This document shows positions 29,401 through 35,000 of a stretch of 35,000 nucleotides of DNA, piece by piece. The notes under the pieces are model-generated. The model was given only the letters and a program-made list of their open reading frames with translations, did not search any database and was not told the origin of the DNA. The DNA is taken from the NCBI GenBank assembly GCA_009746045.1, contig RPFO01000199.1, positions 1 through 35,000 on the forward strand. Direction: 5' to 3'. The translations under genes were made by a program, and so were the position numbers. This DNA is from Mesostigma viride. Taxonomy: Eukaryota > Streptophyta > Mesostigmatophyceae > Mesostigmatales > Mesostigmataceae. Every line of letters starts with the position of its first letter. Within the stretch, counting starts at the first letter, position 1.

Positions 29401-30711
29401 GCTGGGCATATCGGGTGGGCATGTCGGGTGGGCATGTAGGCTGGGCATGTCGGGTGGGCATGTCGGATGGGCATATCGGGTGGGCATGTCGGGTGGGCAT
29501 GTCGGGTGGGCATGTCGGGTGGGCATGTAGGCTGGGCATGTCGGGTGGGCATGTAGGCTGGGCATGTAGGCTGGGCATGTCGGGTGGGCATGTAGGCTGG
29601 GCATGTCGGGTGGGCATGTAGGCTGGGCATGTCGGATGGGCATGTAGGCTGGGCATGTCGGATGGGCATGTCGGATGGGCATGTCGGGTGGGCATGTCGG
29701 ATGGGCATGTCGGATGGGCATGTCTTAAAACAGATGGGTCGGTACCCCCTGCGGCGTGCGACCAAGAGGTGGCATACGAACGAGTTCGCTTGCAGACGCG
29801 GAAAGGGGGAGAATACCTGTGCTTCGTGGGCCGCCGCGCGCCGCTGGCCTGTGGTGACGGGCGCAAGGGGAAAAGCACGTGGGGACGAGTGCGTGGACCA
29901 GCGGGCAACGTGCATGGTGGCCGGTGAGTCGACACTGGTGCGACAGTTGCGAGGAAAGCTGAAGTGTTGCATCCATTGCATGGGCGAGCCAAGTAAGCAG
30001 GATGCTCTGCATTCTAATAATAAGATACAACAACAGGAGCCCAAGGCATGGCTGCGAGAGGCCCTGTGTCCCGGACGAGGCCAACATGGCGGGCCAGTAA
30101 GAAAGGAAGTTCAGTATCTGCATGTCCATGCACAAGGGCACTCTCGATCGGTAACTTGAGTTACCTTGAGTATGTCTCTATGTCGGTAACTTGAGTTCTA
30201 GCGTGCGCATGCCCAAGGCCACCCGTGTGCTCCGTCACCCCCGCAGGTGTACATGCTGGATGCCATGCGTGGCATGCACCTGGTCGTGTGCATGTGGCAT
30301 GCACCTGGTCGTGTGCATGTCAGCAAACGGGCATTCCAGCCAGCACCCCCAGCTGGCCCCCACCAATCCACGAGACACCACTCCCCAGGCTGCACCAATC
30401 CATCCCAGGCATGTCCAAGGGCGAAACCAACCGATAGTTACATTAGACATGTGGGAAATAAAACAGATGGCCAACTGCCCCTCCCGTGGAATCACTCTCA
30501 TATAACACGAAATCCTGATTTTGCATCCTAACCTGCGGAGCATTAGTAACGTGTACGTACCCAGGAGGTTGCGGGCGAGCTCGTAAACTGCATCCGAGAC
30601 ATGTCGCAGGTAGAGTGCGTCCTTCTGATGAGCGCGCAGGACGTCGGGCTGCGGTGCTGGTGGAAATGTGCGAACTTGCGGCTGGCTCCCAGATGCACTC
30701 CCAGAAGCCAT
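20327..30711 (-). CDS. PEX10: PEX10, peroxisomal RING-type E3 ubiquitin ligase (11 exons)
   Basis: Exons (minus strand): 30711-30561, 29848-29817, 26482-26393, 25056-24947, 24255-24198 (start tentative), 23698-23629, 22856-22778, 22262-22135, 21737-21592, 21126-21044, 20429-20327. All junctions are GT-AG and all phases fit; the sum is 1050 nt, 349 residues plus stop, normal for the family (about 330-380). PEX10 with PEX2 and PEX12 forms the peroxisomal membrane ligase and retrotranslocation channel that ubiquitinates the import receptor PEX5. Diagnostic segments: [18 protein letters not shown] (the conserved TLGEEY block), [20 protein letters not shown], and a C-terminal C3HC4 RING with C295, C298, C310, H312, C315, C318, C329 and C332. 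Hydrophobic segments at [11 protein letters not shown] and [20 protein letters not shown] fit the membrane part. An acidic linker (residues ~240-288) precedes the RING. Introns reach 3.3 kb because of minisatellites. Confidence 0.93.
21044..21126 (-). CDS. PEX10: PEX10 exon 10, first half of RING
   Basis: [20 protein letters not shown] then PCGHIFC and TG of Trp. Holds zinc ligands C295, C298, C310, H312 and C315. Acceptor TGCCAG, donor TG|GTGAGG. Confidence 0.95.
21592..21737 (-). CDS. PEX10: PEX10 exon 9, acidic linker
   Basis: 48 codons: [20 protein letters not shown] followed by a Gly/Ala/Ser-rich stretch ending DASAA. Acceptor TCCGCAG with a 2-nt start and donor GCG|GTGAGC in phase 0, both matching the neighbours. 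The sequence is poorly conserved, so the assignment rests on phase and splice sites. Confidence 0.78.
22135..22262 (-). CDS. PEX10: PEX10 exon 8, membrane segment
   Basis: After completing the Arg codon it reads [20 protein letters not shown], a transmembrane-type helix, then a basic and alanine-rich stretch to TPA. Acceptor CCCGCAG, donor G|GTGAGG. Confidence 0.9.
22778..22856 (-). CDS. PEX10: PEX10 exon 7
   Basis: [20 protein letters not shown] then VEERPR, a hallmark PEX10 block (plant: FYYHISKRASGVRYVFIGKQ). Acceptor GGCGCAG, donor CG|GTGGGT, phase 2. Confidence 0.95.
22971..23140. repeat. 34-bp tandem repeat, five copies, PEX10 intron
   Basis: The unit contains CAGATTCGAGGGGGTCGATG and GCACGACAGCGG. 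The five copies are almost identical and lie in the intron between exons 6 and 7. Regular direct repeats without unique spacers exclude CRISPR. Confidence 0.9.
23629..23698 (-). CDS. PEX10: PEX10 exon 6
   Basis: [20 protein letters not shown] then YLF and a split Gly. Acceptor TACGCCAG after a T-rich tract, donor G|GTGCGT. Confidence 0.9.
24198..24255 (-). CDS. PEX10: PEX10 exon 5 (start tentative)
   Basis: The donor GCG|GTGAGT and the frame ...RATQALVA are good: joined to exon 6 they give a spacing before FYLFG equal to that of Arabidopsis PEX10. The acceptor GTGCCAG at 24256 is in phase but has a poor pyrimidine tract; an in-phase alternative is CATCCAG, with the exon starting at 24351. 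A further exon in the variable linker between exons 4 and 5 cannot be excluded. Confidence 0.55.
24947..25056 (-). CDS. PEX10: PEX10 exon 4
   Basis: [20 protein letters not shown] to HVLDRAMVR, matching the plant segment with GPYGL...RRAL...VPYI. Acceptor CGCCAG, donor CG|GTGAGT (phase 2). A second possible donor, GTGCGG, lies five bases earlier. Confidence 0.88.
26040..26191. repeat. (CCCCCT)n tract, PEX10 intron
   Basis: A C-rich hexamer tract; the PEX10 sense strand is (GGGGGA)n, just downstream of the donor copies. Strong G-quadruplex potential in the pre-mRNA. Confidence 0.9.
26191..26440 (-). repeat. 50-bp tandem repeat carrying copies of the exon 3 splice donor
   Basis: Five units at an exact 50-base spacing (donor segments at about 26191, 26241, 26291, 26341 and 26391). 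On the sense strand each reads GGAGGAGTACTGCGACC or GGAGGAGTTTTGCCACC, then TGGCACAG|GTGAGG. The rightmost is the true end of PEX10 exon 3; the other four are intronic copies with intact GTGAGG. The spacing is not a multiple of three, so use of the next donor would shift the frame. Confidence 0.88.
26393..26482 (-). CDS. PEX10: PEX10 exon 3, TLGEEY block
   Basis: 30 codons, [14 protein letters not shown] to YCDLAQ, the most conserved part of the PEX10 N-terminal domain. Acceptor CCGCAG, donor CAG|GTGAGG, phase 0 at both ends. The final ~20 bases and the donor are tandemly copied into the intron downstream. Confidence 0.93.
26518..27586. repeat. 12-bp minisatellite GGGGTGGCACAA, about 89 copies
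   Basis: Lies in PEX10 intron 2, directly upstream of exon 3 on the sense strand (TTGTGCCACCCC). Variation is mostly T/C in GGGGYGGCACAA. As 12 is a multiple of three, all frames remain open and give spurious ORFs (for example Val-Ala-Gln-Gly, or Pro-Leu-Val-Pro). Confidence 0.95.
27698..27853. repeat. 5-bp microsatellite (TGTGC)n
   Basis: About 30 units with three CGCTG variants in the middle, in PEX10 intron 2. Confidence 0.95.
27990..29724. repeat. 13-bp minisatellite TGGGCATGTCGGR/TGGGCATGTAGGC, about 133 copies
   Basis: 1.7 kb in PEX10 intron 2. Three main unit types alternate, with rarer CATATCGGG, TATCCGG and CGGTTGG units. A block with two CGGTTGG units and TATCCGG occurs at 28541 and again at 28957, an offset of 416 bases or exactly 32 units, so a higher-order duplication has occurred. 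Long open frames over it (Met-Pro-Ser-Leu-His-Ala, His-Pro-Thr-Cys-Pro) are artefacts. Confidence 0.95.
29817..29848 (-). CDS. PEX10: PEX10 exon 2, 32-nt microexon
   Basis: Found because exon 1 ends in phase 1 and exon 3 starts in phase 0. After CACCACAG it supplies [11 protein letters not shown] (first Gly split) and ends CACAG|GTATTC. This gives the ten residues that plant PEX10 has between its G and MKLL blocks, so both length and phase fit. Confidence 0.8.
30149..30330. repeat. Short direct repeats in PEX10 intron 1
   Basis: TCGGTAACTTGAGTT occurs near 30149 and 30182; GGCATGCACCTGGTCGTGTG occurs near 30271 and 30295. No other feature is seen in intron 1. Confidence 0.7.
30561..30711 (-). 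CDS. PEX10: PEX10 exon 1
   Basis: Codes 50 residues from [13 protein letters not shown] to the N-terminal family segment [20 protein letters not shown]. The ATG stands in good algal context (ATGGC). The donor is G|GTACGT, phase 1. Confidence 0.9.
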
Positions 30712-31858
30712 GCCAATGTCCGTTTGAACAACTACGTATAACTACAGCCTGTTCCTTGATGGGGTGCGTTCGCCTTCTATAAATTTCGGGTAAGATTCTT
30801 ATAAGATACCTCGGGTTGCCAGCGGTCCAAAATTATCCTGAGGGACACTTATGCCATATGAATACCCGAATGGTAATTTGCATGTAATTACTTCCAATCG
30901 AGGTTGATTCCGTCCAATGCACCATGTACTCCATGGCTGTCCACGCAGAAACTGCTTTCATGTACAATTTGACCGGCACGCTTCAACTCAGCAAGTTTTT
31001 TATATCCATATACATCCCAGAAACGCATTTTATCAGCTGCCCGAGTATATTGATGTAAGTGCGTGGTCACTGGTCAGGAGTCACCAGTCTATGTCGAAAA
31101 ATTTTGCCATTCGATTAGCACCATCACGTTTTCGCCTTTTCGGGCGGGTCCGGAGATAAATTAGCCTAATATTTAGCCTTCAGGCCTTGATCCTGCTGCG
31201 TTTTGTCGTAGCGCTCATGCACTCGAGCCCGTCGGTTCCACACGACGTATACAACAGGCGCGTATTCAGAATTTCAGATTCACCCTAATGACTAATCGAC
31301 CGGCCGGATAATCAACAAAACTCGTTTGATGACACTCGCAGGCAACACCGCAACAGCAGAAGTTATGCATTTAAGTCTTTCATAGACCCCTCGCATCATG
31401 TCGGGAAGCGCGGTTCCTTCTTAGAACCAGTGCTGGTATTTTTTTTCCCGATATGTAGCTATTCACATCCTACAGGCAACGGCAGTATGTAGAGTACTGT
31501 GCTTCCTAATTACCTAATTACCAACTATCGGTTGGTAAAGCGGCCAGCATGCCGCGAGAGGTGTTTGTCCAGGTCCGTCCCAATGCCCAAGTATTCCGCG
31601 CATTCCAGCGCTCGCCACGTTCACCTGTTCACCTCGCGCATGGCCGACTGAGGGCCTGGATTTGCGGTGGTTATGTATTATTGCCTGCGCTGCGGCCATG
31701 AAAGCTCGTTGAGGCCCTGCTCGCCCGCGTCGCCGTCCAGAAGACTTGTTCTGCTGTCCGGAAGCAGGCGCCACGAGGCACTACAGGAATCGAACACACC
31801 TGTCCTAACAAAAGGGCTGGGCGAGCGCTGCCTTCAGCACCCCAATTTTACGGAGTTC
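30712..31858. promoter_or_regulatory. Divergent intergenic region of PEX10 and the UVR-domain gene
   Basis: 1.15 kb between two opposed start codons, relatively AT-rich, free of the tandem repeats that fill the introns. I found no convincing TATA box or known element, so no individual site is called. Confidence 0.4.
30888..31070 (-). CDS. Hypothetical ORF, possibly a gene remnant
   Basis: 60 codons: RAADKMRFWDVYGYKKLAEL and on to GALDGINLDWK. Amino-acid use looks protein-like and is less GC-biased than the neighbouring genes. Stops close it upstream, and no partner exon is evident. It may be the C-terminal end of a decayed inserted gene in the space between PEX10 and the UVR gene. Weak support. 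Confidence 0.2.
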   Translation of the reverse strand: MTTHLHQYTRAADKMRFWDVYGYKKLAELKRAGQIVHESSFCVDSHGVHGALDGINLDWK

Positions 31859-32071
31859 ATGGCGACGTGCTCTTTTTTAGCGGCCAGGCTGCCTCGAGCT
31901 TTGTTGCAGCCTTTCGAAAGCATGGTGGCTCCGAAGTGCGTTGGCAGCGCAAGAGAGGACAATTCCCGGCATTTTGTATCTAAGGGTTCGACCGTCTTGT
32001 TCGGTCCTGCCAAGTGCAATCGACGTGGCCAGACTTTATCAGTGCGCTGTGACGCCTCGCAGGATAAATCG
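31859..32071 (+). CDS. UVR/NTF2-like gene exon 1
   Basis: 71 codons of transit-peptide-like and linker sequence, ending RCDASQDKS before donor G|GTACAT, phase 0. ATGGC context supports this start. Confidence 0.7.
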
Positions 32072-34111
32072 GTACATGCTCCTTGTTGACGCTTATATGT
32101 GATGCCTGATAAGCTTACGCGAGCTGAGCATTTTTCGCAATAAGCTTTGCAGATATGACACCCTTTCCTTAGAAACGTCTGGCTAGTTCCAGTAACGCCC
32201 CGTTTATCTATTGTTTCTTCTTGTGCGTAATATTCGTCCTTAAGCAGGGAGATGTGGCCACAGGCCGCTCCACGCGCCCAGTAACCGTCTCATTGGAAAA
32301 ATTACGCGCGGATCTGAATGAGGCGATTGCACAAGAAGATTATGAAGCGGCAGCCAGGCTGCGGGATGAGCTGAGGTATGTTTTCAGTCATTTCATGGTT
32401 GAATTGCACGGTGTCTCATGGGCAGGGTATATTTAGTCTTGCTTCGTCCAGGTTGTGGCGGCTTGTCCGCTGGCATTCCCTGACCGCTCCACGCATGGCT
32501 CGCGTATATCCGTTGTGCCACCGCATGGTGCGTTCACGTTGGATGGGTGATGCTCATCATGTTGTGGGCTGGGTGGATGTGCTGTGGTTGCTCGATAGCC
32601 TTTCTTTCTTTTTGCTGTGGAAGTTTGTTGGGAGTGGATGCACGGGTTGAGCCTCTGTTGGCTTTGCCTCTTCGGTGGTGCGTGTGTCCGCTGCTTTCAA
32701 CCTGGTGGGATCACGATACTTGAGGGAACTCCTGGGAGGGAGGCGCTTTAACGCAACTGTCTGTTGCTGCAACGTATTGAAGATTTCGGGTGCTGCCCCG
32801 CCATGCCGCCTCCCTCGCACACAACCTCCTCATCCTTGGTGTCCTCATCCGTGCACTGTCCTCGGGGGATTGACGTCGGTGTCCGCGCGCTGCGCTCGTC
32901 GCTCGTCCTCGTGCTGCCCTGCACGCCGTACACCACGCGCACACGGCCCGCCCTCCTCCCTCCCCCCCTTCCCACCCCACTCTTTTGGCAGGGAGAGCGA
33001 GAACCGCGCCGAGGCAGCGGTGCTGGACGTGAACCGCCGCTTCTACGACGCGTTCCAGAGCTGCGACCGCGAGGCGATGGGCACCCTCTGGGACAAGCAG
33101 GGGGAGGTGCACTGCATCCACCCGGCCGCCATGTGCATTGCAGGTTATGACGAGGTGCGCGGTGGCACCGGTTTTGGGGGGGCTTGGGGGAGGCTTGGGG
33201 GGGTTGGGAGGGGTGGTTGTCCTAGCTGTGTGCCCTCTTTTGTTTTATGCTTGGACCTTGGTGTTTACTTTTATCAGCAGTGCAGGTGTTTAGTTTTGTC
33301 AGCATCGCAGCCTGTCTGTGTGTCCACATGCTTGCGTTAATCCTCACTCTATTGCTGAAAATGGTTGCACCTTTGGTGAAAATTGTTGGGGTTTCACATT
33401 GCATGCTTCACTTTACAAGCCACTGGCCCGTCATCCACTTCCACGCTTTTTTTTTTTTTTTGGCGTGTGTGTGTGTGTGTTAGACATGGCCTTTAAGCTC
33501 GTGTGGAGCCTGGCACCTCGCATGTGGCTGGTGGGGCATGGGGGCTTTGGGGGGGGGGGGGCGGGGGGGGGGGGGGGGGTTGGAGATGATTATGTGGGCA
33601 GAGGTCTGTTCGGTGGGTGGGTGTATCGAGTGCAAGGCAAGGCTTGGTTGCAGGGAGGAGTGGTAGGGGCCACCGTGGCTTGATGTGGGACGGGATCTCG
33701 GGGTCTCATTCGCTGGACAGGTGCATTCTGCGACCTGCCCTTGTTGTTTTGCCTTCGGCGCCTAGGCGCTCATCGTCCCTCACTCCAGCACGCTTGTCAC
33801 CGCACTTGGCACCAAGGATCGCCGTTGTCCTGCTCTTCCTTGTCTCAATATATCACTCCCATGTTTTTGTGCGCCTCCCCATGCCGCGTGCCCTTGTCTC
33901 GTGAGCACCGCATGGCTCCCGTCCCCCCTCACCCCACCCTCACCCCACCCATGCTGCCTCCCCAGGTCATGTCCAGTTGGGAGATGGTGTTCAGTGCGGG
34001 CGCCAACAGCTTGGCCATCAGTCTGGACGACGTGCAGGTCAACGTGGCAGGGGACATGGCGTACGTCACATGCATCGAGGTCGTGCGCTCCACCAATGGG
34101 AGCAAGGGCAG
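31859..34111 (+). CDS. Probable plastid protein with UVR motif and NTF2/SnoaL-like domain (3' partial)
   Basis: Exons 31859-32071, 32248-32375, 32992-33154 and 33966-34111, all GT-AG with matching phases; about 216 residues so far, ending in phase 2, so at least one more exon lies beyond. The N-terminus MATCSFLAARLPRALLQPFE is basic, Ser/Ala-rich and free of acidic residues at first, like a chloroplast transit peptide. Exon 2 holds a UVR (UvrB/UvrC) helix pair, LEKLRADLNEAIAQEDYEAA then ARLRDEL. Exons 3-4 hold an NTF2/SnoaL-like fold: VNRRFYDAFQSCDREAMGTL, W, HCIHP, then SSWEMVF and DMAYVTCIEVV. The expected closing strand (W.MVHHHAS type in homologues) is not in the window. UVR motifs mediate protein contacts; the ligand of the second domain is unknown. 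An in-frame ATG at 31673 is an alternative start. Confidence 0.82.
32248..32375 (+). CDS. UVR/NTF2-like gene exon 2 (UVR motif)
   Basis: After TTAAGCAG; GDVATGRSTRPVTVS then the UVR helices. Ends AG|GTATGT, phase 2. Confidence 0.85.
32992..33154 (+). CDS. UVR/NTF2-like gene exon 3
   Basis: After CTTTTGGCAG; completes Arg, then ESENRAEAAVLDVNRRFYDA and on to MCIAGYDE. Donor GAG|GTGCGC, phase 0. Confidence 0.88.
33448..33580. repeat. Homopolymer and (TG)n tracts in intron 3 of the UVR gene
   Basis: Poly-T (33448-33461), (GT)n (33464-33481), and G-runs at 33549-33580 broken by a single C. Prone to length error and G-quadruplex formation. Confidence 0.85.
33966..34111 (+). CDS. UVR/NTF2-like gene exon 4
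   Basis: After CTGCCTCCCCAG; VMSSWEMVFSAGANSLAISL to STNGSKG. Donor AG|GTGCGC, phase 2, leading into an intron that runs past the dispersed repeat and probably past the window end. Confidence 0.85.
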
Positions 34112-34498
34112 GTGCGCATTGGATGGGGGGCGGGAGCTGGGGTGGTGGCAGCGTGCAGGCAGGGGAGTGGCGATCACCGTAAACAGAGACAAGCCCACCG
34201 TAGTGGCGGGGTAGGCTTGGTGAGCCGTCGTGCCTGGTGGCTGGTTAGGTGGCGGCCTGGTTGTTTGGCGCACGGATGCCAGTGCTAGTTGTGTGGGGTT
34301 ACTTTCTTGGCGCAAGAACTGGCGCAAGAACAGAGCAGAGGGAAGGGGCAGGGAAAGCGCATGCGCATGTCTGGGTTGTATCGATGCCATCGAGGAGTGC
34401 ATGGTTCATGGCAACATGCACGTGTCTAGAATCTGTGGTATATAGACTTACTCGGGATCACCGGCTCTCTCTTGTTTGCCAAGTGGTCTTGTCAGTGT

Positions 34499-34628
34499 CA
34501 AGGAGACAACCAGCGCAGGCCAGAAATCGGGAGAATCCGGACCATGGTAGCACGAGCCTGCCGTTATCTTGTCCGCGTGTTCGAGTCGTTCAGGATGATG
34601 AAGATGAATGGTGATGGAAATGTGTAGC
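34499..34628 (+). repeat. Dispersed repeat, plus-strand copy
   Basis: The counterpart of 19735-19867, inside an intron of the UVR gene. It includes GTGTTCGAGTC, which resembles a Pol III B box, but an A box is not convincing and the other copy does not keep the motif. Confidence 0.8.
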
Positions 34629-34931
34629 CTTGTGCATTGAAATTATGGCTGGCTTACGTGTAGAGCGACTAGATGACCTAGATGGTGGGGCCGGAAACAG
34701 CATGCTTGATCAGGGCGTGTGTTTCGAGCCTAACTGGCCGGGAGTGTCTAGTGGTGAGCACCATTGCTGCGATCGCTCTCCCACCATTTACGAGGAAATA
34801 CCCGCAAATGGAAAACCACTGAAAAGGTCTAGCTAGTCAGTCATTACGCTAGCCATGCCATGATTCCAAACGTCCAAGAAGAGTGTGAACGTCCAAGCAG
34901 AGTGTGTTTGGCTTTTGAAACTGTGGAATTT

Positions 34932-35000
34932 GCAAGGATGCAAGGATGCAAGGATGCAAGGATGCAAGGATGCAAGGATGCAAGGATGCAAGGATGCAAG
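34932..35000. repeat. 8-bp microsatellite (GGATGCAA)n, runs off the window
   Basis: At least eight perfect units to the last base. A preceding pair of AACGTCCAAG(A/C)AGAGTGTG units lies at about 34867-34908. Confidence 0.95.

Noticed and set aside
26204-30044. Frames of 370-620 codons with Val-Ala-Gln-Gly, Thr-Arg-Gly-Gly or His-Pro-Thr-Cys-Pro repeats
   Set aside because: They are read through 12-bp and 13-bp minisatellites inside PEX10 intron 2. Only short pieces (exons 2 and 3) in two of these frames are real coding sequence.

Overview
The window looks like nuclear DNA of a green alga of the Chlorophyceae, probably Chlamydomonadales. The evidence is GC-rich exons with G/C-ending codons, introns that start GTGAGT/GTGCGT and end GCAG, TGTAA-type polyadenylation signals, a spliced PEX10 gene close to the plant form, a probably plastid-targeted UVR-motif protein, and a PAT-type (split direct repeat) tyrosine-recombinase retrotransposon of the kind known from volvocine algae. 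Tandem repeats fill a large part of the sequence, and most long open frames here are stop-free repeats rather than genes.

Layout. 1-1680: one copy of a duplicated block, a (TTGTCC)n hexamer satellite with unique flanks. 1681-3023: diverged non-coding DNA. 3024-8354: a complete, apparently recent PAT-like element on the minus strand, ordered A1 - gag-like ORF1 - ORF2 (reverse transcriptase, RNase H, 2A-like motif, tyrosine recombinase) - B1 - A2 - B2. 8355-12304: the second copy of the duplicated block with a 3.6 kb hexamer array. 12320-18180: an unrecognised plus-strand gene. Arrays of a 46-bp palindromic repeat lie in one of its introns and just upstream of its first recognisable exon, and its frame breaks at runs of G. 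18180-20326: AT-rich spacer with simple repeats, including a (GATA)n tract beside fragments of a dispersed repeat.

20327-30711: PEX10 (peroxisomal RING E3 ligase) on the minus strand. I resolved it by hand into 11 exons whose phases all agree, 1050 nt and 349 codons plus stop, spread over 10.4 kb because the introns hold minisatellites of 5, 6, 12, 13, 34 and 50 bp. The 50-bp repeat has copied the end of exon 3 together with its splice donor five times. 30712-31858: the divergent intergenic region. 31859 onward: a plus-strand gene for a probably plastid-targeted protein with a UVR motif and an NTF2/SnoaL-like domain; its last exon or exons lie beyond the window.

The host genes do not form a pathway; they are ordinary neighbours. 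The coherent systems are the retroelement and the repeat expansion that shapes the introns. The items most worth following are the 2A-like motif between RNase H and recombinase, the duplicated splice donors in PEX10, and the unknown gene with its palindromic arrays.
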